This document shows positions 50,732 to 58,462 of a DNA stretch of 64,000 nt, piece by piece. Made by a program: the position numbers and the translations under genes. The first letter of the stretch is position 1; each line of letters begins with the position of its first letter. The notes under the pieces are model-generated. The model ran no database searches, was not told the DNA's origin, and saw only the letters and a program-made list of their open reading frames with translations. Location: the NCBI GenBank assembly GCA_028289545.1, contig JANQPG010000008.1, positions 62,001 to 126,000 on the forward strand, in the 5' to 3' direction. Origin of the DNA: Woeseiaceae bacterium. GTDB lineage: Bacteria; Pseudomonadota; Gammaproteobacteria; Steroidobacterales; Woeseiaceae.

Positions 50732-52119
50732 GCCGGCACCCCCTCTCCCGTCAGCAGTGCTTCGTCTCTCACGGGCCTCATGCGCCACAGGTTGACGAAG
50801 AACACGATGTGGCTCGCGACCATCATGAACCCTCCCACGGTACGCCAGAGCCACATCGGCGCGGCGGCATCGACGGAGGCAATAAACGACTCTCCCGCTA
50901 CCCAGGACGCGCCCTGCAGCACACCGGCAATGGAGATTGCCGTGATGTACAGGCTGCCGCCAAGAAACGCGAGCCAGAAATGCAGGCTGATCGCGGCTGC
51001 GCTCGGCCCCCTGCCGGTTATTCGTGGTACCAGACCGTACAAAGCACCCCAGATTGCAAACGCCACAAAACCGTACATTGCAAGGTGAGAATGTCCAACC
51101 GTGAAGTTAGTGAAGTGCCAGTAGATGTTCGCTGAGCGAAAAGCCTCGATCGTGCCCTGGGTCGACGCCAGCGCGTAGCCCCATACACCGACAAGCAGGA
51201 AGATGAGCGGATAGCTTCGCCGCACCTTCGACCACGAGCCTCGGACGGTCAGAAAGAAGTTTCCCGTACCCGACCATACCGGCACCATCATGCCGACACT
51301 GAAGAGTATTGCCGTGGTTTGCAGCCACCACGGAACCGGGCTGAAAATGAAGTGATGAGCCCCGATCAGCGTATAAAACACCATGTTGGTCCAGAACCCG
51401 AGCACACCCAGCGCATACGAATAGATCGGCTTGCTCAGCATGCGCGGCAAGGCGTAATACAGGATGCCCAGGACCAGCGGTGTGAACCACATGCCGACGA
51501 CCGTGTGCATGAAGTAGCCCTGAATGACGATGTTCCCCAGCCCGTCCTGATAGAACGGCAGGTAAGCAATCGTGTACAAAGTCGCCATCCAGCAAAGCGC
51601 TCCCAGGATGTACCAGTTCGATATGTAGACTTCCGGCGTCTTGCGCCGGGCAACGGTGGCGATCACCGAGGCGGCGATTGCCGCGAGCCCAAGCCCGTAC
51701 ACGAGCGCAATGGGCCAGATCAGCTCCCGATATTCCTGCGGCCCTCTGCTCACGCCGAGCGACAGCGAAATCACCGCCGCTACCAGCGCGGCATTCCACA
51801 GCCACATGCCGAGTCGTGCGGCCTGAGGCAGCGCCAGGTCGACTTTGGAAGTACGCGACACGACAAACAGTGCCAGCCCTACTGCGGCGAAAGACGACCA
51901 CCCGAATAACGCAATGTTCGTGTGGATCGGGCGAATTCGACCGAACGACAACCACGGGTGTTCGAATACCTCCGGCCAGTAGAGCTTTGTCGCCGCAAGC
52001 AGTCCGTACAGCGTGCCGATCAGCAGCCAGACGCCGCTCCACCAAAAGAACCCGAACATGAGTCGCTGAGTGTCGATATCGAGCCCGGCTTGAGGCCGAT
52101 CTGTGCGTGTTGCGCTCAC
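50728..52119 (-). CDS. cbb3-type cytochrome c oxidase subunit I (CcoN-like)
   Basis: A 463-residue catalytic subunit with about twelve helices. Haem and copper ligands are visible: RPIHTN (low-spin haem), FMHTVVGMWF (CuB), IGAHHFIFSPVPWWLQ (CuB pair), and TVGHSHLAMYGF (both haems). The sequence around HHFIFSPVPWWLQ and GTGNFFLTVRGSW is that of C-family cbb3 oxidases, not of NorB. It starts with GTG overlapping the SCO gene stop. These enzymes reduce O2 at low pressure, and some reduce NO slowly. The NsrR context here supports a function under nitric oxide. Confidence 0.88.
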   Translation of the reverse strand: MSATRTDRPQAGLDIDTQRLMFGFFWWSGVWLLIGTLYGLLAATKLYWPEVFEHPWLSFGRIRPIHTNIALFGWSSFAAVGLALFVVSRTSKVDLALPQAARLGMWLWNAALVAAVISLSLGVSRGPQEYRELIWPIALVYGLGLAAIAASVIATVARRKTPEVYISNWYILGALCWMATLYTIAYLPFYQDGLGNIVIQGYFMHTVVGMWFTPLVLGILYYALPRMLSKPIYSYALGVLGFWTNMVFYTLIGAHHFIFSPVPWWLQTTAILFSVGMMVPVWSGTGNFFLTVRGSWSKVRRSYPLIFLLVGVWGYALASTQGTIEAFRSANIYWHFTNFTVGHSHLAMYGFVAFAIWGALYGLVPRITGRGPSAAAISLHFWLAFLGGSLYITAISIAGVLQGASWVAGESFIASVDAAAPMWLWRTVGGFMMVASHIVFFVNLWRMRPVRDEALLTGEGVPA

Positions 52120-52700
52120 GGCAAGTGCCCCCTGATTCGCTGCGCCGCTTCCGTAGCGCTCGCGGTGGAGGCGATGTGGGTGATCACCCGACCTCCCGGA
52201 TCCACGAGATAGGCGACGCTCGTATGACGAGAAGGATCGTCGTCTGCTGCCGAGGATCGTCGGGCTCCGTAGGCTTTGAAACTCTCCGCAGCGCGCGCCA
52301 GCGCGTCGCGCGACCCGGTCAGTCCCACGAACCGGGGATGGAAGTGGGCGAGGTAGGACACAATGCGTTCGGCCGAGTCGCGATCCGGGTCGACCGTAAT
52401 AAAGATCGGCAGGATGCGCTCTTCCTCCTGCTCGCGATCGAGTTCGTCGAGCGCCCGCGTGAGCTTTGCCATTTGTGTAGGGCAGACCTTCGGACAGCTG
52501 GTAAAGCCGAAATACACCAGCAGATGTTGGCCGTGGTACGTGTCTTCGGAGACGGACGCGCCCGTGTGATCCGTCAGAGAAAACCGGACCCGGGAATCGA
52601 AGTCATCGGAATGCAGAATGGCGAACGCCACGGTCGCCGCAATGACGGTGACGGCAACGGCAATGAGAAGGCCAAATTTAAGTGCGGGTGACGGCGTCAT
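52116..52700 (-). CDS. SCO1/SenC copper chaperone
   Basis: A 194-residue protein with an N-terminal anchor helix and a thioredoxin-like domain. Copper is bound by TSCPKVCPTQM (CxxxC) and the His of PSRHTSVAYLVDPGG. It probably delivers copper to the oxidase encoded next to it; its stop overlaps the ccoN start as GTGA. In the same direction, 84 bp downstream of fdxA. Confidence 0.9.
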   Translation of the reverse strand: MTPSPALKFGLLIAVAVTVIAATVAFAILHSDDFDSRVRFSLTDHTGASVSEDTYHGQHLLVYFGFTSCPKVCPTQMAKLTRALDELDREQEEERILPIFITVDPDRDSAERIVSYLAHFHPRFVGLTGSRDALARAAESFKAYGARRSSAADDDPSRHTSVAYLVDPGGRVITHIASTASATEAAQRIRGHLP

Positions 52701-52784
52701 ACTGAACTCCTGCCACGCTCACAAGGGTAGCCTATACCCCGTGTTTCGCCTGCCAATAACATAGCCGATCGTGCCACCATCGTC

Positions 52785-53123
52785 TCACCTCCCCGGCTCT
52801 TCGCTGAACTGTGTTGCGTATTTGTTTTCGACGCCTATCCAATCATCCGCATCCGGTGGCGGATCGCCTTTCTCGGTAATAACCGGCCACAGCGCCGAGT
52901 GTTTTGCGTTGATCGCAAGAAAGTGTTGTAGATCCCGCGGCAGTTCGTCGTCCGCCACGATCGCATCGACCGGGCACTCCGGAACACACAGTGTGCAGTC
53001 GATACACTCCTCGGGATCGATCACGAGCATGTTCTCGCCTTCGTGGAAGCAATCCACGGGGCACACCTCCACACAGTCCCCGAATTTGCAGCGAATACAT
53101 TGATCCGTTACGACAAACGCCAT
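52785..53123 (-). CDS. fdxA: 7Fe ferredoxin (FdxA)
   Basis: A 112-residue ferredoxin of the Azotobacter FdI/FdxA type. The first cluster motif is [18 protein letters not shown], and the second is [16 protein letters not shown]; the insert between the first Cys residues and the C-terminal extension ([16 protein letters not shown]) are typical of the [3Fe-4S][4Fe-4S] kind. ATG at 53123. Role in the oxidase cluster unknown; it may donate electrons or protect against NO damage to iron-sulfur proteins. Confidence 0.92.
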   Translation of the reverse strand: MAFVVTDQCIRCKFGDCVEVCPVDCFHEGENMLVIDPEECIDCTLCVPECPVDAIVADDELPRDLQHFLAINAKHSALWPVITEKGDPPPDADDWIGVENKYATQFSEEPGR

Positions 53124-53157
53124 CGTCGAAACCCCAGGGAACCGATGCGCCCTGCCC

Positions 53158-53664
53158 TCACGAGGTTGCCCACCTGTAGGAGCGTTCGGCGGACCCGCGA
53201 GATTCGCGTCGAGTCCCGAGCAGCACGCAACACGATGCGAGCGCAACGAGCAGCCCGGTTTTGGCGATCTCCATCGATACGTAGAGCAGGTGCACGTGAG
53301 AAGGCGGAACGCCGTAACCGGCAACAATGGCGGCGACACGATCGCTCAGCACCGGGAGAACGACAAACGCCTGCATGAAGGTGATTGCCAGCACGGAAAC
53401 GGCGAGCCCGATCAAGGTAAGCCGTCGCCACGCGTACAGAACAAGGCCAAGTAGAACCAGAGCCAGACCCACTTCGATCGAGCAGAACAACTCGAACGTT
53501 GCTCGCCCAACGTCGAAAGCGGTCCGATCACCCAGACTGGGCGCAAGGAACTTGGCCGGCGTTGCGATAAAAGACACCCCGACAATCATGCCGGCCCACA
53601 AAACGGCGAACAGCGCGCCGAGCGCCCCAGCTGCGTTAAAACCGTTGTTCAGACGTTGTTCCAT
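53158..53664 (-). CDS. Four-helix membrane protein (DUF4149-like)
   Basis: A 168-residue membrane protein with four hydrophobic helices; [19 protein letters not shown] after helix 1 and the later [18 protein letters not shown] fit the DUF4149/TMEM205-like pattern. ATG at 53664 is chosen; a TTG at 53700 lies inside the NsrR-like box. It is the first gene of the leftward run fdxA, sco, ccoN-O-Q-P and stands 24 bp behind the best NsrR box. Function unknown. Confidence 0.7.
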   Translation of the reverse strand: MEQRLNNGFNAAGALGALFAVLWAGMIVGVSFIATPAKFLAPSLGDRTAFDVGRATFELFCSIEVGLALVLLGLVLYAWRRLTLIGLAVSVLAITFMQAFVVLPVLSDRVAAIVAGYGVPPSHVHLLYVSMEIAKTGLLVALASCCVLLGTRRESRGSAERSYRWATS

Positions 53665-53687
53665 GCGATCGTCACCGCCGGTAAAGA

Positions 53688-53710
53688 AAGAGGTATTCAA
53701 TATGCATGTT
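53688..53710. promoter_or_regulatory. Predicted NsrR box in front of the oxidase cluster
   Basis: On the minus strand the 23 bases begin AACATGCATATT and end GAATACCTCTT. Compared with the NsrR consensus as I recall it (AANATGYATTT, N, AAATRCATNTT), 17 of 20 fixed positions agree. It lies 24 bp before the DUF4149-like gene, whose operon seems to contain fdxA, sco and the cbb3 genes. Confidence 0.65.
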
Positions 53711-53735
53711 TAAGAGTAATCCAGCGGGCCTGAAA

Positions 53736-53758
53736 AAGCAATATTCAGAATACATGTT
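53736..53758. promoter_or_regulatory. Second NsrR-like box
   Basis: On the minus strand it begins AACATGTATTC and ends TGAATATTGCTT, agreeing with 15 of 20 fixed positions of the same consensus. Its left half is strong, its right half weak. It is 48 bp from the first box, and both carry CATGTTTAA in the same direction on the + strand. Confidence 0.5.
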
Positions 53759-53813
53759 TAATTAACTATGCAAACTACCGCACTAACGCGGCCCGACCCG
53801 TGATTCCCGGCGG

Positions 53814-54233
53814 CTAGCCGATCAATCGGCGCAGTTGCTGCCGGTTTCGGGTCAAATCCTCCACCGTGTAGCGGTCCAGCACTGACAGGAAGGCGTCGGT
53901 TGCTTCGTTCAAGGCATCTTTGAGTATGCATTTGCGCGCCAGCGGGCAGGCATAGGCATCACAATCAACAACGTCCAGTGTTGCCTCCGTTGCGCGCACG
54001 ACTTCGCCAACATTGATATCGGACGGCGATCTTGCCAACGAGATGCCCCCGCCACGCCCCCGAACCGAGTTCACGTAGCCAAGGCCAACCAGGTGATGAA
54101 CTACTTTCATCAAGTGATTGCGCGACATGTTGTGACGCGAGGCAATGTCCGTGATCGTCCCGAGCACATCAGGCTCAAGCGCCAGATGCATGAGGACGCG
54201 AAGCGAAATGTCGGTGTGTTTGGTCAGCTGCAT
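53814..54233 (-). CDS. nsrR: NsrR, nitric-oxide-sensing Rrf2-family repressor
   Basis: A 139-residue Rrf2 protein: MQLTKHTDISLRVLMHLALE, the recognition helix MSRNHLMKVVHHLVGLGYVN and the wing VRGRGGGISLAR are those of NsrR. The three cluster ligands are Cys91, Cys96 and Cys102 (DCDAYACPLARKC), the same numbers as in known NsrR proteins. It holds an iron-sulfur cluster that is destroyed by NO, which lifts repression. It lies between nnrS and the oxidase operon, with predicted boxes on both sides. Confidence 0.92.
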   Translation of the reverse strand: MQLTKHTDISLRVLMHLALEPDVLGTITDIASRHNMSRNHLMKVVHHLVGLGYVNSVRGRGGGISLARSPSDINVGEVVRATEATLDVVDCDAYACPLARKCILKDALNEATDAFLSVLDRYTVEDLTRNRQQLRRLIG

Positions 54234-54272
54234 GAAACGTCCCGTAGCTCTTCAAAGGTCGCTTGATTTTAA

Positions 54273-54295
54273 TAGAGGTATACTATATACATCTT
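54273..54295. promoter_or_regulatory. NsrR-like box between nsrR and nnrS
   Basis: On the minus strand it begins AAGATGTATAT and ends GTATACCTCTA; 15 of 20 fixed positions match the recalled NsrR consensus, with a near-perfect left half. It lies 40 bp from the nsrR start and 52 bp from the nnrS start, so it could control both. Confidence 0.55.
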
Positions 54296-54347
54296 TTCTG
54301 TTCCACAAGGCCTGACGCGTCGTTTTCCCGCGGCGCAGGGAGTGACG

Positions 54348-55556
54348 ATGACGTTGCTGACACAAGCGCAGAACGACAAGCAATCCGGTAGAACGGAGCT
54401 GCCGCTGCTGGCACTGGGGTTCCGGCCTTTCTACCTTCTGGCCGCACTGTTCGCGGTCACCGCGCTGCCGTTGTGGATTATGGTCTATTCGGGAGTCGCG
54501 CAAATGGACGGCTATCTGATGGGCGCCGCCTGGCACAGTCATGAAATGCTGTTCGGCTTTGCGGCAGCGGTTATCGCCGGTTTCCTGCTCACGGCGGTCC
54601 GCAACTGGACTGGACTACCGACGTTGGCGGGTGCGCCGCTGGGGGCACTGGCGGCCATCTGGGTCTTCGCCCGGGTGTTATCGATCAGCGGACCGGGCGG
54701 GTTGGCCGCAGTAGTCGATACCACGTTTCTGCTGGCGCTGGGGCTGGCGATTGCCCTCCCAATCCGGCGGAGTGAAAACACCCGAAACCTGAAGATACTG
54801 GTTGTTGTGTGCGCGCTTGCGTCGCTCAATCTTGTTCAGCACTTCGCTTACCTCGGCAGTCTGCCCGCGAAGTGGGCGTCGGCTTCCACACAACTTGCGC
54901 TCGATCTGATTACCCTGTTGATGGCAATCGTGGGCGGCCGTGTCATCCCGGTGTTCACGGCAAACGCCGTGGTGCATGCAAGGCCGCAACGATTCCTGCC
55001 CCTGGAGTTCCTGTGTTTCGGCACGTTGTTGTTCATCCTCGCGGCGGACGCCGCTGCGGTCTGGCGATCCTTGCCGTCATGGTTATGGGTCTCGCTGCTC
55101 GCCGCAGCGGCGCTGGCACACGGCATCCGCCTCGCGCTGTGGCAGCCGCTCCGTACAAAGGGGAACGGGTTGCTGGCGATGCTGCCCCTGGCCTATGGAT
55201 GGATAGCCGTAGCGCTCGCGCTGCGGGCACTCTCCTACCTTGAGGTGGTTCCGGCAACGGCGGCAACACACGCGCTGACAATCGGCGCAATGAGCTCGTT
55301 GATGCTTGCGATGATGATGCGCAGCGCCCTCGGCCACACGGGTCGGCCGCTGGTTGCGGGCCGCGCCGAGTACATTGCCTTCGCGCTCGTGCAGCTTGCA
55401 GCGGTCGTGCGCGTGCTCGGCGCAACCGTCACTGGGCTTCCGTACCGGGAGACGGCAGTTGTTGCTGGAGTCCTGTGGTCGCTGGCGTTTGCCGTTTTTT
55501 TGATTCGATACTGGCCAATACTGACCCGGCCGAGGATCGACGGCCGGCCCGGGTAG
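54348..55556 (+). CDS. nnrS: NnrS family haem-copper membrane protein
   Basis: A 402-residue protein with twelve hydrophobic helices. LPLLALGFRPFYLLAALFAV at the start, AAWHSHEMLFGFAAAVIAGF and GRVIPVFTANA are hallmarks of NnrS; His residues of WHSHE probably bind haem. It protects cells under nitrosative stress, as known for Vibrio NnrS. The ATG at 54348 lies five bases behind GGGAG; the GTG at 54342 would overlap that ribosome-binding site. Divergent from nsrR with a predicted NsrR box between. Confidence 0.92.
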   Translation: MTLLTQAQNDKQSGRTELPLLALGFRPFYLLAALFAVTALPLWIMVYSGVAQMDGYLMGAAWHSHEMLFGFAAAVIAGFLLTAVRNWTGLPTLAGAPLGALAAIWVFARVLSISGPGGLAAVVDTTFLLALGLAIALPIRRSENTRNLKILVVVCALASLNLVQHFAYLGSLPAKWASASTQLALDLITLLMAIVGGRVIPVFTANAVVHARPQRFLPLEFLCFGTLLFILAADAAAVWRSLPSWLWVSLLAAAALAHGIRLALWQPLRTKGNGLLAMLPLAYGWIAVALALRALSYLEVVPATAATHALTIGAMSSLMLAMMMRSALGHTGRPLVAGRAEYIAFALVQLAAVVRVLGATVTGLPYRETAVVAGVLWSLAFAVFLIRYWPILTRPRIDGRPG

Positions 55557-55596
55557 CGTCATCGCACGCCGCATGGCGGCACTGGAGAACTCGCTA

Positions 55597-55974
55597 ATGG
55601 ACCTGAACCAAGTCACCCTTCCATGCACCGACTACGCTGCATCCGTTACGTTCTACAAGCAACTGGGTGTGCTGCAGATCGTCGACAGCCCGCCGCGATA
55701 TGCGCGATTCGAGACGCCGCACGGTACGACGTTCTCCATCCACCGTGTCGATCAGGCGCCCGACGGCGCAGGTTGTATTGTCTACTTCGAAGTGGACGAC
55801 GTAGACGCAACCGTCGGGCAATTGGAACGCCGTGGGATCAAATTTGATGCACAACCCGTCGACCAGGAGTGGCTGTGGCGGGAAGCGTATCTTCGAGACC
55901 CTGCAGGAAACAGCTTGTGCATTTATCATGCGGGGCCAAATCGCCGATTCCCGCCCTGGAGGATTGAAACGTAA
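55597..55974 (+). CDS. VOC-family (glyoxalase-like) protein
   Basis: A 125-residue VOC protein: NQVTLPCTDYAASVTFYKQL, HGTTFSIHRVDQ, CIVYFEVDDVDATVGQLERR and EAYLRDPAGNSLCIYH. The metal residues typical of the family (His, Glu) are placed in HRV and at the end of CIYH. Start at ATG 55597 with GGAGAAC upstream; ATG 55573 is an alternative. Its stop overlaps the next start as TAATG, so it is coupled to the iminopeptidase. Confidence 0.85.
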   Translation: MDLNQVTLPCTDYAASVTFYKQLGVLQIVDSPPRYARFETPHGTTFSIHRVDQAPDGAGCIVYFEVDDVDATVGQLERRGIKFDAQPVDQEWLWREAYLRDPAGNSLCIYHAGPNRRFPPWRIET

Positions 55975-56915
55975 TGGAACACCTCTATCCACCCATCGAA
56001 CCCTACGCGATCGAAACGCTCAGCGTCTCGGAACTTCATACCCTTTCCTTCGAGCAGGTCGGCAACCCTGGCGGGCGCCCGGCTCTATTCCTGCACGGCG
56101 GCCCCGGCGTCGGCATCCATCCCGACTACCGGCGCTTCTTTGATCCCGAGCGCTACCGAGTCGTTTTGCTCGACCAGCGCGGGGCCGGCAAGAGCACGCC
56201 CCATGCGGAGATCCGGGACAATACAACCTGGGACATCGTCGACGACCTGGAGGCCCTGAGACAGCACCTGAATATTGAGGATTGGGTCGTCATGGGAGGA
56301 AGCTGGGGCAGCCTGCTGGCTCTGTGTTACGCCATTCGTCACCCGGAATCCGTGGCGAACATGATCATACGCGGAGTGTTTCTAGGCCGTCCGTGGGAGC
56401 TCGACTGGATCTACGGCCCAAAGGGTGCGGCGCACGTGTATCCCGACGAATGGCAGCGCTTCCATGACGCAATCGACGGTCGGCCCGATATTCTTACGGC
56501 CTATAACGAACTGCTCGGCAGCGACGATCCGGAGATTGCCCACCGGGCGGCGGCCGCCTGGTCGCGGTGGGAAGGCTCCATGAATGCGTTGTTTCCCAGC
56601 GAAGACGCGATGAACCTTCTCGTCAACGACCACACCTCGCTGTCCATCGCGAGGCTCGAGGCTCACTACGCGGCAAACGACTTCTTCCTGCCGGGCGACA
56701 ACTATGTTCTCGACAACGCCGAAGCCATGGCCCAGATACCCTGCCGCATCATCCAGGGGCGCTACGACACGATCTGTCCGCCGCTGTCCGCCTGGGAACT
56801 TGCGCAGGCATTGCCAGGAGCCGACTTGAACATCGTCGCACAGGGCGCGCATTCACCGCTGGATACGGAAATGGCGAAGGCGTTGAGGTCGGCCGCGGAC
56901 GAGTTGGGCCGCTAG
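55974..56915 (+). CDS. pip: Proline iminopeptidase
   Basis: A 313-residue S33 peptidase, the usual length for the family. The oxyanion motif FLHGGPGVG, the strand VVLLDQRGAGKSTPHA, the nucleophile elbow MGGSWGSLLAL and the late QGRYDTICPP and AHSPLD (Asp and His) are all those of proline iminopeptidase. It removes N-terminal proline from peptides in the cytoplasm. Coupled to the VOC gene upstream and convergent with phoD. Confidence 0.92.
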   Translation: MEHLYPPIEPYAIETLSVSELHTLSFEQVGNPGGRPALFLHGGPGVGIHPDYRRFFDPERYRVVLLDQRGAGKSTPHAEIRDNTTWDIVDDLEALRQHLNIEDWVVMGGSWGSLLALCYAIRHPESVANMIIRGVFLGRPWELDWIYGPKGAAHVYPDEWQRFHDAIDGRPDILTAYNELLGSDDPEIAHRAAAAWSRWEGSMNALFPSEDAMNLLVNDHTSLSIARLEAHYAANDFFLPGDNYVLDNAEAMAQIPCRIIQGRYDTICPPLSAWELAQALPGADLNIVAQGAHSPLDTEMAKALRSAADELGR

Positions 56916-56932
56916 ACCGATCGGGTTGCCCC

Positions 56933-58462
56933 TCAGGTGGTTATTCCCGGTGTTCCCGACGCCACGCGCCATGCCGGCAGCGCGGCGATTGCGCCCCGCT
57001 GCCGGGTCTCGACCGTCACCGGTGTTGCGAGGATGTCATCCGCCGTTACGTTGACGTGAAGATACCCGTGATGCCGGTTGTCGAAGAATTGGCTCATACC
57101 GTTACCGGCGTGCAGGCGATGGAAACCATCGTATCGTTTCTGCCCGCCGCCGCTCGCGCTGATCGACGTTGTCACCAGTTCCGTAATGGCTGTGCTTCGG
57201 CTGCCGTTCGATGCGGGATACGTCCCGGCGTAGTAAGCGTGTATGTTTCCCGCAAACGAAACCAGATTCGGAACTTCTTGCTGGATCATGTGAGTAACCA
57301 GCCGGTCCCTGGCAGCCGCATAGTTGTCCCAGGCATCCGCCTCGTACTTTAACCCTTCGGCAGCATTCATCCTGATGGGCGCCATGACGGTCGTCTGCAC
57401 AAGCCCGTTCCATCGGCACTGCGACTGCCCAAACCGATGCTGCAACCAACGTTCCTGGTCGTGACCCAGCAGGGAGCGATCCGGCAGGTGGACGTCTTCG
57501 CAGGGCTCGAAATGATTTTTCTCGTCCAGCTCGCAGACCGGCGGGTCGCGAAACTGCCGGACATCGAGGAAATTGAGTTCCAGCAGGTCCCCGATGATTC
57601 GGCGATCGCGCACCCCGCGGGTGGCGAGCAACTCGCGCTTCCTACGCGACAGCGGTGTGAACTCCGCAAACGCGCGCTGAGCCGCGGCCTTTCGTTGCGG
57701 GTACGTCTCTATCGGCAGCGGCTTGTTGTAGTGGGAAGGAAGGTAGTGATCCCTGCCCCAGTCGTTAACGACTTCGTGGTCATCCCAGATCTGCAGCCAG
57801 GGCAACTCGGCGCGGGCGCGCTGCAGATCGGGGTCGGAGCGGTACAGCCGATACAAGCTTCGATAGTCGTTCAACGTCACGGGTTCATCGACGGGGTGCG
57901 GTCGAACAGAGCCACCGGGGGTTTCGTAGATGTAGTCGCCCACGTGAACGACGAGGTCGGGGCGGCGCCCGGCAATATCCCGGTAGGCAGTAAAATAGCC
58001 GGCCGAATAGTCCTGGCACGACACCAGAGCGAACGTAAACTCGCCGCACGGGCGGCCGGGTTCAGGCAGGGTTTTTGTGCGGCCCAATGCGCTTAGTTGG
58101 CCTTCTGTCTCGAACCAGTACCAGTAGCCCGTCGCCGGCGACAAACCGTCGACATCGACGTGAACGCAGTAGTAGTGCTCAGCGTGTGCCAGGACCAAAC
58201 CGGACTGGACAATCGTCCCCAATTCGTCGTCCGACGCAACAAACCACCGTACCGCGACGGGCCGCTGTTGGCCCGGCTCCCGGTTAACGGGCGGCGTATG
58301 AGTCCACAACACGACCGAGCCGTGCGTCGGATCGCCGGATGCAATTCCGGCGGGAAACGCCGTGTTCGAGGCGCGCGGCGCGTCCTCGCGAACGGCACAC
58401 CCGGTCGTGGCCAGCACGCTCGCCAAAGCGCCGGCCACGAAGTCACGGCGCGATACGGGCAT
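56933..58462 (-). CDS. phoD: PhoD-type alkaline phosphatase
   Basis: A 509-residue protein with a twin-arginine signal (SRRDFVAGALASVLATTGC; its Cys could also be lipidated). The N-terminal PhoD_N domain (FPAGIASGDPTHGSVVLWT) is followed by the metallophosphatase core: LVSCQDYSAGYF, VVHVGDYIYE, IWDDHEVVNDWG and SFAGNIHAYYAG. PhoD enzymes use Fe3+ and Ca2+ and cleave phosphomonoesters and diesters outside the cytoplasm. Its ATG overlaps the stop of the TonB receptor (TAATG), so the receptor and the phosphatase are made together. No Pho-box was looked for in detail. Confidence 0.92.
   Translation of the reverse strand: MPVSRRDFVAGALASVLATTGCAVREDAPRASNTAFPAGIASGDPTHGSVVLWTHTPPVNREPGQQRPVAVRWFVASDDELGTIVQSGLVLAHAEHYYCVHVDVDGLSPATGYWYWFETEGQLSALGRTKTLPEPGRPCGEFTFALVSCQDYSAGYFTAYRDIAGRRPDLVVHVGDYIYETPGGSVRPHPVDEPVTLNDYRSLYRLYRSDPDLQRARAELPWLQIWDDHEVVNDWGRDHYLPSHYNKPLPIETYPQRKAAAQRAFAEFTPLSRRKRELLATRGVRDRRIIGDLLELNFLDVRQFRDPPVCELDEKNHFEPCEDVHLPDRSLLGHDQERWLQHRFGQSQCRWNGLVQTTVMAPIRMNAAEGLKYEADAWDNYAAARDRLVTHMIQQEVPNLVSFAGNIHAYYAGTYPASNGSRSTAITELVTTSISASGGGQKRYDGFHRLHAGNGMSQFFDNRHHGYLHVNVTADDILATPVTVETRQRGAIAALPAWRVASGTPGITT

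Noticed and set aside
51107..52045. Long minus-strand frame inside ccoN in another reading frame
   Set aside because: It lies wholly inside a well-supported gene and has no membrane or domain pattern.
50728..52119. Reading the catalytic subunit as a NorB-type nitric oxide reductase because of the NsrR context
   Set aside because: The segments around the haem and copper ligands (HHFIFSPVPWWLQ, GTGNFFLTVRGSW) are those of cbb3 oxidases, and the subunit order is ccoN-O-Q-P.
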